Source: Purshia tridentata (taxonomy: Eukaryota; Streptophyta; Magnoliopsida; Rosales; Rosaceae). From it: DNA of 64,000 bases. The stretch is taken from contig QANT01009119.1 of NCBI GenBank assembly GCA_003254885.1, positions 62,001 to 126,000 of the forward strand. Direction: 5' to 3'. The notes under the pieces are model-generated. The model was given only the letters and a program-made list of their open reading frames with translations, searched no databases and was not told where the DNA came from. Position 1 is the first letter of the stretch; every line of letters begins with the position of its first letter. Shown here in pieces: positions 30,935 through 41,753 of this stretch. The position numbers and the translations under genes were made by a program.

Positions 30935-33900
30935 TTGATCCAAATTTTACCAAAAAGAGATCGAACCTGGCCTGGCCTGCTGGTTATTAATTATGGGTCG
31001 TCTTTTCTTTCCTGCCAAATTAAGAAAATGACATGATATGATCGATCCAATTCCAAGGACATGAATGGAGGTGGTAGGCCTGGAAGTTTTTGCTAAGAGT
31101 TGAAAACTAGAAAAAGATGGAATTGAGACAAAGGCAAAGTTAGAGGAAAAGCCAGTTTTTTTTTTCTACTGTTTCCGGCTCTGTTAATTAGCTATGACTA
31201 TTAGCTAGCTAGCTAGTTTCTTAGTGACCAACAAAATGCAAGACAAAAGGTGACATAAGCTAGTAGAACCAATAAATTAAGAGCTGGACTCACTCTGTTT
31301 TTGTATTTTACTTATATATATTTTTTGTTGGTAGAAGTATTTTACTTATATGAATTATGTAGAAAGATTGTCTATATTCTATAGCATTACCTTCTCTGTT
31401 TCTCTCTATCTCAATTTGATCATAGCCGCCCATCATGCATATTATTAATGCTCCTAATCAATCTATGATTAGTGGTGGCAGTAGCCAATACATTTTCTTG
31501 AATTGAAAGCTCTTGAACCTACGTGGGTTGGGTTAAAAAGTGAAAACCCAACAGAAAAATCCAATGAAAGAAGTGGCCCACCTAATAGATGATTCAGAGT
31601 AATAGGATGCTAGAATCCATGGAGGATTGACAGAGCTTTCTTTTGTTGTGTATTCATCTGCAAGAAACTTTGTTTAATTAATTTTGGTCTTGGATTTATT
31701 CTTGTATTTTTATATACCTGGAGATTTGGAGGATTGTGCAATATAGAATGCTGAGGAATACTTGCTCCCAGCCCACAATTGTCGTGGTGTTTGTCCTTAA
31801 ATGCTGCAACATTCTTCTGATGACATTGTAAACATTAATACAGCAATTTTGAAATTTAGGGACGGGTGGTACTCTGACCCCACATCACTACAACTTCATT
31901 TTTCACTTAATTATTTCTTAAGACAAAAAATTATTATTTTTCTAACAGGGTTCAAAATACCATAGCTGGTCAAAGTAAATGAGTTTGTACTGTACCCATG
32001 CATGTAAAAATTATTATAATTGCTTGATTTTATTATGATAATGTTTTTAATTAAACTCGAATATAAATAGCTGTATTTCACCTTGTTTAACCAAATTAGG
32101 ACCTTTCTTAATTAATTAGAAAAGTTAAGTAGTTTTAGTTAGATATTCAGCTCATTTTTATAATTGATAGTTTGTTAATGACTAATTTATTAGGAATAAA
32201 AGGATCTAGAGCCTCTCCTTATCTTGACTATCTCGATTTTCACTTTGAATTTGCAAATGAGTATATATCATGGTGTAACCTATACACCACCATATGATGT
32301 AACTAATATATGTGTTATAATATGAGTGAATGTTATTAATATTATAATTTATAAAGATAAATATACCATAAAACAATACATTTATATATTAGCTCGATCA
32401 CACCAAGTGATGGTGTATATATATCAATTACATAGAAACAATTCTTCATCAATCTTATAGAATAATAAATTAAAAGAAATTTTCTTTGAATTTTATTATC
32501 AAAATATAACTCTTGCAAGTATTATTTGTACATATAAGAAAGAAGAAATGTATGGAAAATGAATACCACAAGTAAAAATTAAAATAGTAACATGATGTGA
32601 GAAGAATTTTATTTTAGTTTGGGAAGGGTCTAATAATGTGAGAAGGAATTAATTCAGATTTTGACAAAATTTTGATGGTTTATAAATATAAAAATTTCGA
32701 AAGAATTTTAATTTTGTTGAAAATTTAGATTAAAATAATTGAAAATTTGAATAAAATTTCAATTAATGATGTAATTTGTAGAACATAAATAAAAAATGAA
32801 ATTAAAAAGGGTGTTTGGGTGGAGAGGCAGAGAAGTGAGAAGGTAGAGAAGGGCAGTGCACAGCCGCCAGAGGTAAGGACAATGACAGTCCCATTCCCGT
32901 ACTCGCTTCCAAAAGGCCCGCATCACGTGGAAACCATCTGTAGTTTGTTCTGGCTTCTGCCACCACCACCACTTCTAAATTTCTAATCCAACTCAACTTT
33001 CAAAAACAAACATCTAGTGCACAAATCACACAACTATTCCATCTCTTCCATTAAACGACAAATCTTAGGATTTCTCATGGATACCCACCTGCCACTTACC
33101 CCCACCCCCCTCTACCTTCTCACCATCTTTCTGTAAATTTTTTTGTCTTCTTCTTCTCACTAGTATTGTACCCTTAATTCTTAATTTTTCAAATTATTTT
33201 AATTAAATTATCTAACAACTGTATTTTTCGTACCCTTCCTTTATGAGTTATAACCGTACCATAAATATATATATTTTATATTTTTACATTAGATAAAATC
33301 AAAATTATAGATATTTTCTAATCATCTTATGCTCTCTATATATCATTGCATAACAAATACATGATTAAATTTAAAAGTTCAGTATAAATATATAGAAAAT
33401 TTAGCACTTTCATGCATTCTTATGGTGTGCATTAAAGAACTCGAATAACATTCTTTTCCTTTTTAATTTCAATTTGGAAAGGCAAAACTTCTTGTTTCTA
33501 TTGGTAATTTTGTCATTATTATACCAAATAAAAAAGAGTAAATAGAATTTTAAAAATTAAAAATAAAAGGAAAGAAAAAAGGCTAGCCAGTAAATATATA
33601 ATATAATACACTCCCGTAAAGAAATTAAAAGAGATAGAGAAACAACACGTACAGTAAAGAAGCACACTTTCTACCTATACATTATAGAGCTCTAGGGCTA
33701 GTCGATTTTATAATATATTGTCTCGTGTCATCTTCATCATGTAGGACAAGCAACAATAATTTTTGAACAGATAGAAGTAAAATTAACAATATGTACAGGA
33801 AGAATAACTTGATTAAATTGAGATCAAGATCATGATAATATTGAATAGAAAGATTGGCTCACAGCTCTTAAACGTTAATTTGGTCAAGCTTTGCCCTTTT

Positions 33901-35883
33901 GATGGATATGAAGCACTTGGCGACAAATTAGAGCATGATCAGATCGAGTTGGAGTACTACGTCGTTTCTGTCAAATAATTAATTAAGTGATATTAATATA
34001 TTTAACATGAAGATCGATTGAAGAGGATACTGTTTACAATTACGTGCCAGGATGTCCAACGCTTTAATCAATCAGCACAAAATCTTATTTCTTCTATTTT
34101 CTTGTCTTTTCCTTGAGCAATATTATGTATAAAGTGTGTCCATGTGTGATACAAAAACAATGAAACGAGCATGCAACCATTGATATCGATATCGATGGGG
34201 ATTGGGAAGACGACGAAGAAGCCCTCTCTTACATATATATATATGCACCCCCCGGCCCTCAAATTTCTTATCTTCTCTTTCGTCTCTATATATGAAATTA
34301 GAGGTCATTACAATAATTTATGTACCACACTTATATATATATATACATGCATGTAACATGCATCTATGTGTGATTTGTGAGAGATTTCTTTATTATATAT
34401 ATTTCTTTTACATCTTGCAGATGTATAAAAAGTTTTTCATTCTTTTTATTTTATTTTTAAAGAATGATGATTATAAAGCTGAAATATTTTCTAAAGAATA
34501 TTGTATTCAACATCATCTCATTGAAAACTTACGTAAATATATCTACATGCTGGCAAAATAAAAATTCGGGTCGATTAATAAGAATAATGTTGTTAACTGC
34601 ACATATAGCATTATACACCTAACGTGACATATTGTATTTGCTTGTAAATATGCATGTGAGTGAAGAGATCCATTCTCATTTTTCTTCTAATATAATAATA
34701 TAGATATATTAAGATTTGTATTTATACTATTTTATTCAGTTGGTGTATATACTAATGTATATTCTTAGTATGTAATTGGCAGGAATAGACATTTTGTTAT
34801 GTGACCTAGCTAGTTTCGTTTGTGCTTTTAATTAAATTGTTTGTATTTTTGTAACATGGTTGGATTTGAGTGCATAAAAACGACTTAAGTCCATATCTAC
34901 ACGTCGATATACATGTAGAGATCGATACCGTCATATATGAATACGAAGCTTTCAACCCTTCTTACTAATTAGTTTGAAAGAAGAGAAGAGATGTGTATGG
35001 TTGGAGGAGTCGACTCATTATCATATGATTTAGATTTTTTACAACTTTTGTACTTTACAAAATAGCAGAGTGCTGTCATAGTACAATGACATGTGGATTA
35101 ATAAAAACATATATTAGTTATTAGGTCGAACCCAAATATATATATATATAGCAAATGCAAACCATATGGGGCTCTTTTAATATGAACATTAATTTGTTTT
35201 CATTTTCATGGCTTTTGTCTGCATGCTTAGCTGCCTACATATCCCTTTCCCCTTCTTTTAAAAAAAAAATTTTTTTCTTTCTTTTATGTTATTTTAAGAA
35301 ATATATAATTACATGATTCCAGTTCAGTTTTCATTACTAGGCACTTGGGAGTGGATAGTATATATATATATATTTTTTTTGGACATTAGGAAAGCCCAAG
35401 ATAAATGCTTTTAGTTTATCTTTTGTGATATAAATTTTACATTAATTACGTGTCCACTAAAATTATAAATCTGTGGGCTTCACATGAAACTAGACAAGTC
35501 TATAACGGCCTAACTTAGTCGTTCGTTTGATGCATGGCTGGGCCAGCTATAGGCCCATCAACTGTCAAACTTGAGCCAGAATTTACTCCAAACAGAAATC
35601 TTGTGGAAAACAACAAGCTTTCCTTTCTAATTTATCAATACCAAATGGGTGCTTCTAATTTCTAAATGCATCCAACAATTAGATCAGTAGATGCAAATAT
35701 GAGAAGTTTGAAAAAGATAAACCTGGATATTGGGTGTACTAATCAAATTATATTCGTTTAGCAGTCCCCATACAATTTATACTAAACAAAACTGGGTTCT
35801 CTAGACTAACATAAAGAAGCAAATGTCAGAATTCCCAGTTGATAAATGAGAAGTAGCACTAAACCAGCCACTAATCACCATTG
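30935..35883. other. 5-kb gene-poor intergenic stretch
   Basis: The first few hundred bases are the 3' flank of GA20-oxidase. The rest is strongly AT-rich with many ATATAT runs (for example near 34220, 34333, 35140 and 35359). A candidate MITE of about 140 bp at 32281-32419 begins TATACACCACCATATG and ends with a partly matching inverted TGGTGTATA. A short GC-richer island lies at about 32815-32960 with a CACGTG core. No coding exon is convincing. Confidence 0.5.
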
Positions 35884-36042
35884 CTAACTAAGTAGCCGAT
35901 GAAGAATATATAAAACTTTTACAAACCAGAACAGGGCCTTGGCCTTGGAGAGCTCAACAACATCAACCCCATGATCCCCTCCTTCAACAAAATGACGCAT
36001 CACTTGCAAACCCTTCTCCTCCAACATCTTCCCCAGTCTAAT
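35884..36042 (-). pseudogene. Carboxylesterase 3'-end fragment
   Basis: Only the last roughly 50 codons of a carboxylesterase remain: LGKMLEEKGLQVMRHFVEGG, then DHGVDVVELSKAKALFWF, ending at a stop. Upstream codons, including the HGGG and GxSxG regions, are absent, and the sequence turns into unrelated AT-rich DNA near 36045. Homology with the neighbouring gene continues into the 3' flank (an AAGTAGCCGAT block is shared around 35889 and 36226), so it is a partial duplicate of the neighbour's 3' end. It cannot encode an enzyme, but it preserves the reading frame that the neighbour has lost. Confidence 0.8.
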
Positions 36043-36245
36043 CATTTCTGTATAAATAATACACATATACTATTATTTTTTTACGGAAATAATACATATT
36101 AATAAACAGTCCAAAATAAAATAGCAACCTCATGAAATAAACAAACATATATTATAACAAGTTCGTGAGTAGATGAGAATGAGCACTGAAGCAGCCATCA
36201 TCCACCTAACCACCACTGATAATTAAGTAGCCGATCGATGAAGAA

Positions 36246-37220
36246 CTATGAAACTTTTAAGAACCCTAAACAGCTCCTTGGCCTTGGAGGGATCAAGAAA
36301 ATGAACCCATGATAACCTCCTTCCACAAAATGACGTACCACTTGCACACCTTTCTCCTCCAACATCTTCGCCACCTCGATCTGACGGTCAATCAGTAGGT
36401 CCCCATCGCAGCCAGTCACCAAAACTCTCCACCCAAGCGCCCTCACTCGATCTAGCTGCTTAAAAGCACCCTCCACCGTTGGATTGCAATACTCGTGATC
36501 CCGGTCACCCCCCAGAGGCAACGACAAGTCCCACAGCAGATCAGAAACACTTAGCGGGAAAATAGGGTCGTTCGCCAACCTTAACTCTGAGCTACTTCTC
36601 TGGGTCCCACCAAAGAATGGATGCTGTAATATCAGCCCCTGGATCTTCAACGGGTGGAGAAGGTCAACGTCCGCATGAAGACCTATGTGGTAGGCCATAT
36701 TAGCCCCAGCACTGGTGCCCGTGAGGAAACAATTCGAAAGGTCAGCATGGTCGCTCAACCAACCATCTGGGGTGGTTTTGATCCAGTGCAGCGCTTCCAT
36801 TGCATCGTCATAAGCTGCGGGCAGCCGGTGCTCTGGAGCTAGCCTGTATTCGACGGATGCGATGATGACATGGACCTCAGTTGCAAGGTTGACACAATAA
36901 TCATGTAAGATGGTGGTGGCGGCACTGAATAATACGAAGCCTCCACCGTGGTAAAAGACTATGAGAGGCAACTTGGTGGGTGCGGTTGAAGAGGAATGAT
37001 TCAGTGCATCACGTGGCATGAATATTCGGACCCATGTGTTGTTTGATTGGTTTATGGGGATGTCTTTGGAGAGGACAGGGGTGGGAAGCTTGGGATCAGA
37101 CGATGGTGGGCTTTCTGGGATTTTGACCAAGCGTGTGATTGTGCCGTCGGGGTTGGCTGCAATATGGAGGAGCTGATAAGGATCAATGGTGGAGATCGAA
37201 CTGGATATGGACGCTGACAT
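36246..37220 (-). CDS. HGGG-type carboxylesterase (CXE), frameshifted C-terminus
   Basis: Intronless alpha/beta-hydrolase of about 324 residues, start chosen at 37220 (MSASISSSISTIDPYQLLHI) because it aligns with the paralog starts; an in-frame ATG 11 codons upstream is less likely. Plant CXEs hydrolyse small ester substrates such as volatile esters. Visible: oxyanion-hole HGGG in FYHGGGFVLFS, YRLAPEHRLPAAYDDAM, nucleophile elbow GTSAG, the Asp-bearing CDGDLLIDRQ, and catalytic His in GGYHG. Just after YHG the frame departs from all paralogs (FIFLIPPRPRSCLGF) although the nucleotides read in another frame give LDPSKAKELFRVLKSF, so one base, probably a G of a GGGG run, is missing. The catalytic triad is intact; the last about 20 residues are foreign. 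Possibly functional, possibly a young pseudogene or an assembly error. Confidence 0.82.
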   Translation of the reverse strand: MSASISSSISTIDPYQLLHIAANPDGTITRLVKIPESPPSSDPKLPTPVLSKDIPINQSNNTWVRIFMPRDALNHSSSTAPTKLPLIVFYHGGGFVLFSAATTILHDYCVNLATEVHVIIASVEYRLAPEHRLPAAYDDAMEALHWIKTTPDGWLSDHADLSNCFLTGTSAGANMAYHIGLHADVDLLHPLKIQGLILQHPFFGGTQRSSSELRLANDPIFPLSVSDLLWDLSLPLGGDRDHEYCNPTVEGAFKQLDRVRALGWRVLVTGCDGDLLIDRQIEVAKMLEEKGVQVVRHFVEGGYHGFIFLIPPRPRSCLGFLKVS

Positions 37221-37260
37221 TGTTAATGAACTTTTTCGTTCATGGACTTGCACAATACTC

Positions 37261-37267
37261 TATATAA
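37261..37267 (-). promoter_or_regulatory. TATA-like element upstream of carboxylesterase
   Basis: TATATAA-type sequence about 45 bases before the ATG at 37220. A matching element sits at nearly the same distance in the split pseudogene's promoter (39276-39282). Conservation between duplicates supports it; no experimental evidence. Confidence 0.4.
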
Positions 37268-37576
37268 TTAAAGACTTTCTATGGCCCTTGTCTTATTTTT
37301 TTTACTTTATTCTGATCGAATAAGATGAATGCATCTTTGGATTCCTTTCCAACCTTATTATATAACATTGACCACCATAATAAAACAAGAAACATATAGG
37401 TCTTTCTTATTATGATTTATATATGTCAATAATCGATCTTTAATTAAATTAATACAATCATAGCCGGCCATCACTGATTCAGCAAACAAAGGTAGCTCTA
37501 CTTACTTTCCAATGTTCATTATGAAAATTTGAATTATATTAGACATTTTACTTAATGCAACATGCGATCAAATTGT

Positions 37577-37625
37577 CAAGGACGGATCCAGAAATTAAAA
37601 ATGAGGTGGGGGTTAAACAAAAAGG
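37577..37625. mobile_element. Solitary hAT-type terminus
   Basis: CAAGGACGGATCCAGAAATT closely matches the ends of the hAT-like element inserted in the adjacent pseudogene (CAAGGACAGATCCA and, inverted, CAGGGACGGATCCA). No partner end or target duplication was found nearby, so this is a remnant or a truncated copy. The right limit is approximate, set where carboxylesterase 3' homology begins. Confidence 0.5.
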
Positions 37626-37669
37626 CTATCTGAAGAAAACATGAATCTTTTAAAGACCTCAAACAGAGC

Positions 37670-39231
37670 CTAATTGGCCTTGGAGAGCTCAACCACATCA
37701 GCCCCACGATAACCTCCTTCAACAAAATGACCCACAACTCGCACACCCTTTTCCTCCAACAACTTCACCACCTCAATCTGACGGTCGATCAGTAGGTCCC
37801 CATCACAGCCAGTCACGAAAACTTTCCACCCAAGCGCCCGCACTCGATCCAAGTGCTTAGAAACTTCCTCCACCGTTGGATTGCAATACTCGTGGTCACG
37901 GTCAACTCCCAGAGGCAACGACAAGTCCCACAGCAGATCACAAGCACTTAGCGGTAAAATCGGGTCGTCCGCGAACCTCAACTCCGAGCCACTCCTTGGG
38001 GCCGCAACCAAAGAATGATTGCTGTAATATCAGGCCTTGGATCTTCAAGGGGAGGAGACGTCCAACATCCGCATGAAGACCTGTGTGGTAGGCCATATTA
38101 GCCCCAACACTGGTGCGGCCCATGAGGAAACATTTTGACAGGTCAGCATAGTCTCTCAACCAGTCATCTGGGGTGGTTTTGATCCAGTGCAGCGCTTCCA
38201 TTGCATCGTCATAAGCCACCGGCAGTCGGTGCTCTGGAGCGAGCCTGTACTCGACGGATGCGATGATGAAGTGGACGTGCGTGGCAAGGTTGACACAATA
38301 CTCGTGGAAGAATGATGTGGCAGCCAAGGACAGATCCAAGAGCTTTAACTTGGGGAGTCAAGATTAGAGCATTTTCCAATTTGATGCTGCAAAGCGACAG
38401 CAAAATTTTCTAAAGACCACTATTGACTTGAAAATTTTTTAGTCATTATTTTTAGTATTTGGTTAAATTAGATTGTTTTTAGATTTTCATTTCTATTTCA
38501 TAAGTTAATTGGGTTTTTATTTTAATAAGTTTAAATTTTGTGTCTAAATTTAATTTTATATTTATTTATTTTAAGCTCAAAATAATAAAAGGGTCAAAAT
38601 AAATAAAATGCAAGAGAAGACTTAGCCCTTGAGCCCAAAGTCAAATTAGTCCAACGCTCACAGCTTTTTCAAAACTTTCTCCTGATGAAAATGAACCTAT
38701 TGCTTTCTTCTGAGGCTAAACTAAACAAAACAAAAAACTCAGAATGGAGGTGGTGTTGTTCAGCCTTCAAGGTTCATCAAGGCTTGGGGGGTCGCCAACG
38801 GTGCTTGGGGGGTCACAATCGCTGGGCTTGGAGGGTCACTGCGTTGAGAAAAAGTTTTCGTTAGGAAGGGATCGCCGCGACCCCCCACTTCTACACGTGG
38901 ATCCGTCCCTGGTGGCAGCACTGAATAATACAAAGCCTCCACCGTGGTAAAAGACTATGAGGGGCAACTTACTGGTTGGTGTGGCTGAGGAGGAATGATC
39001 AAGTGCATCGCACGGCAGGTATAACCGAACCGAGGTGTTGTTTGATTGGTTGATTGGAATGTCTTTGGAGAGGACAGAGATAGGAAGGTTGGGATCGGAC
39101 GTGGGTGGGATGTCTGAATATTTGGCATAGCGTGTGATGGTGCCGTCCGCGTTGGCTGCAATACGGAGGCGCTCATAAGGATCAACGGTGGAGATCGGAC
39201 TGGATTTGGACGCTACCGTTTCACTTGCCAT
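37670..39231 (-). pseudogene. Carboxylesterase pseudogene split by a hAT-like insertion
   Basis: The 5' part (39231 down to 38912) encodes MASETVASKSSPISTVDPYE through HGGGFVLFSAAT. It is cut by a 587-bp element (38325-38911), and the reading resumes at 38324 with TSFFHEYCVNLATHVHF and YRLAPEHRLP. Further lesions: an extra codon in the nucleophile elbow (GRTSVG for GTSAG), a frameshift near 37985-38010 after LILQQSFFG, catalytic His replaced by Arg (GGYRG), and an early stop TAG at 37670, after which paralog-like codons (ALFEVFKRF) continue. Four or more independent defects make it clearly dead. Upstream DNA is still collinear with that of the neighbouring gene. Confidence 0.93.
38325..38911. 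mobile_element. hAT-like MITE inside the carboxylesterase pseudogene, 587 bp
   Basis: Inserted in the carboxylesterase reading frame. The termini are CAAGGACAGATCCA and TGGATCCGTCCCTG, which match as inverted repeats at 12 of 14 positions. The flanks carry the exact 8-bp duplication GTGGCAGC (38317-38324 and 38912-38919), which is the esterase's own sequence on both sides. The CAGGGACGGATCC end type and 8-bp duplication place it with hAT elements. The interior is AT-rich apart from a G-rich patch near 38785-38840, with no transposase. Confidence 0.9.
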
Positions 39232-39275
39232 TGTTAACTTTTGTTCTTGCCCTTGCTCAATGGTCTTTAATTTAA

Positions 39276-39282
39276 TTATATA
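39276..39282 (-). promoter_or_regulatory. Relic TATA box of the split pseudogene
   Basis: TATATAA on the minus strand about 48 bases before the former start codon, in the same relative place as in the neighbouring copy. Confidence 0.35.
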
Positions 39283-40247
39283 CAGGCGTTGTTTTCTTTT
39301 CATATTTTTATTTTTTTTTCTCATCGAATAAGACGCATGCATCTTTTGATTCCTTTCAAAACTTAATATATTTAATAACGTTGACCATCATAATAAAACA
39401 AAGACACATTGGAGATTGGTCTTATTATAACTTGTATATCATTAATCAATCTATGATTAGCATCTGCATAATGCATACAAACACAGCTATGACTGACTCA
39501 GAAAACAAAGATAGCTCTACTTAATTACTTTTCTTGGTGCCTTATGAAAATTTTCACACAATGCTGTATTTATTTTCGGACAGTTCATTTACTAATTAAT
39601 GTTGTATTCTAATTTCAATAACACTTTAGTTATTATATTTTTATTTCATATTTTTATAGCATTTTACATATCATTAATTTATTGGATAAAATTATTCTTT
39701 GTCTTTTTGAGTTTTTATTTTTATTTTTTAGTATCCAATGTATGAATGCTATGTAAATTGTCGCATAAGTTAATATAAAAATGTAGTAAGTATAATATTA
39801 CTGTTCTAATTTATACAATTGGATGATATTTGAGATTTAAATGAGAAGAATAATATATTTAATGATTAAATTTAACACGATTGTAAAATCAATTATTCAT
39901 TAAAATAAATATAACTTTTAGTTGCGTTATACCTTATGTATCTATCATATTAAGTTTCAAATTACTAGTTTACATATACATACATATATCTTGAAAGAAA
40001 ACAAAAAACAAAAAAGAGTTATTTAGAGATAAGTAGCATATATTTTCTCACCTCATGCATATCGACCATAAAAAAAAGCATTCATATACAATATGGTCTA
40101 TAATTATTTCATAAAAAATAATGAGTAAATTTCACAACTTCAGTGAAATGAGGTTGGCTTAAAATGGATTGAAACTCTCCATCTCCCCCATAATAAAAAA
40201 CAAAATTGCACAGCTTGAACTTATTTATTTATTTTTGTTATTAGAAG
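39283..40247. other. Duplicated promoter region and AT-rich spacer
   Basis: About 39310-39550 is collinear with about 37305-37535 upstream of the neighbouring esterase (shared blocks TTGACCA.CATAATAAAACAA and GATAGCTCTACTTA versus GGTAGCTCTACTTA). The rest is AT-rich with nothing recognised. Confidence 0.65.
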
Positions 40248-41246
40248 CTAGAGCCGGAATATGAAGTTTTTATGAACGACAAACAGTAGCTTTGCCTTGG
40301 AGGGGTCAACATCCTCACGCCCATGATACCCTCCTTCAACAAAATGACCCACCACTTGTACACCCTTTTCCTCTAACATCTTCACCAGCTCAATCTGACG
40401 GTCAACCAAAGGGTCCCCATCGCAGCCAGTCACCAATACTCTCCACCCAACTACCTTCATTCGATCAAAATGCTTGGACCAATCACCCACCGTTGGATTG
40501 CAATACTCGTGATCACGGTCAAACCCAGGAGGCAACGACAAGTCCCACATCAGATCATTAGCGCTTAGCGGCAAGACCGCGTCGTTCACTAACCTCACCT
40601 CTGACTTACTTCTCTGGGTCCCACTAAAGAACGGTTGCTGCAATATCAGCCCTCGGATATTCAACGGGTGGAGATGGTCAGCTTCCGCAGCTGCACGAAG
40701 TCCTGCATGGTAGGCTATGTTACCCCCGGCGCTGGATCCCATGAGGAAACAATTTGAGAGATCGGCGTAGTCTCTCAACCAATCGTCTTGGGCGGTTTTG
40801 ATCCAGTGCAGCGCTTCCACTGCATCTTCATAAGCTGCCGGCAGCCGATGCTCGGGAGCGAGCCTGTACTCGACGGATGCGATGATGACAGGGATATCAG
40901 TGGCAAAGTTGACACAGAAGTCATGGTAGATGGTTGAGGCTGCACTGAGAATTATGAAGCCTCCCCCGTGGAAAAAAACGATCAGAGGCAACTTGGCTGG
41001 TGTACGTGGAGATGAGGAGGAATGATCGAGTGCGTGGCGCGGCAGGAAAATGCGCACCCAGGTGTTGTTTGATTGGTTGATGGGGATGTCTTTGGAGAGA
41101 ACTGAGGAGGGGAGCTTGGGATCAGAAGTTGGAGAAGCTTCTGGGCATATGGCCAAGCGTGTGATGGTGCCGTCCGGGTTCGGTGCAATCTGGAGGCGCT
41201 GGTAGGGATCGACGGTGCAGATGGGGTTGGAATTGGACGCTGCCAT
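40248..41246 (-). CDS. HGGG-type carboxylesterase (CXE), intact
   Basis: Single-exon gene encoding 332 residues. N-terminus MAASNSNPICTVDPYQRLQI aligns with the paralogs. Visible: oxyanion-hole HGGG in FFHGGGFII, YRLAPEHRLPAAYEDAV, nucleophile elbow GSSAGG, acid residue region CDGDPLVDRQ, and catalytic His in GGYHG followed by the in-frame DPSKAKLLFVVHKNF tail. This is the best-preserved member of the array. Plant class-I CXEs act on small esters, including volatile acetate esters in fruit; substrate here is not predictable. Cytosolic, as no signal peptide is seen. A TATA-like TATAATAA is about 60 bases upstream (41302-41309). Confidence 0.95.
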   Translation of the reverse strand: MAASNSNPICTVDPYQRLQIAPNPDGTITRLAICPEASPTSDPKLPSSVLSKDIPINQSNNTWVRIFLPRHALDHSSSSPRTPAKLPLIVFFHGGGFIILSAASTIYHDFCVNFATDIPVIIASVEYRLAPEHRLPAAYEDAVEALHWIKTAQDDWLRDYADLSNCFLMGSSAGGNIAYHAGLRAAAEADHLHPLNIRGLILQQPFFSGTQRSKSEVRLVNDAVLPLSANDLMWDLSLPPGFDRDHEYCNPTVGDWSKHFDRMKVVGWRVLVTGCDGDPLVDRQIELVKMLEEKGVQVVGHFVEGGYHGREDVDPSKAKLLFVVHKNFIFRL

Positions 41247-41753
41247 TTCGTCTGACTTTCTTAACTTTTGTGAATGGCCTGATTCGCGTACTCAAAACTC
41301 ATTATTATAGCGGTCTTCACCTAATTTTTGATGTTTTTTTAAAGAATAAAACAGAAGCTTCTCTTTTTTTCCTTTTTTCAAAACTGTTGAATTTTTATGG
41401 CTAAATAAATATTTTCATCAACATAGTAGTAGCAGTCAAAATGCCGAACATGAACGGAAAAAGTTACCCTCGAATACATGAGTATGTAATATTTTTGTTT
41501 GATGAGAAATTGATTTTGTCGTTGAATTATTAAATTTTGTTTAATGTATAATATAATTAAATAGGATGAATAATTAAATTTACGTATTTTTATTATGTTT
41601 ATTAAAATTAAAACTTCACAAACAAAACTAAAATAATAACTAAACTACAAAAATGAAAGGATCATCAGTCTCTTTCCTATAGGTAAAGAATAATTGAATA
41701 CACAATGACGCATGCTGGTAGGTGGTGGTAACGTACTTATTACTCATCAGTCA
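41247..41753. other. Spacer between carboxylesterase copies
   Basis: AT-rich spacer. The left part is the promoter of the 40248-41246 gene and the right part the 3' flank of the next copy. Nothing else was recognised. Confidence 0.6.

Noticed and set aside
32281-32419. Possible 140-bp MITE
   Set aside because: The inverted ends match only over about 9-12 bases and the region is very AT-rich, so chance pairing is likely; no clear target duplication.
34202-34561. 119-codon open frame
   Set aside because: Composed mostly of ATATAT-derived Tyr/Ile codons; no domain.
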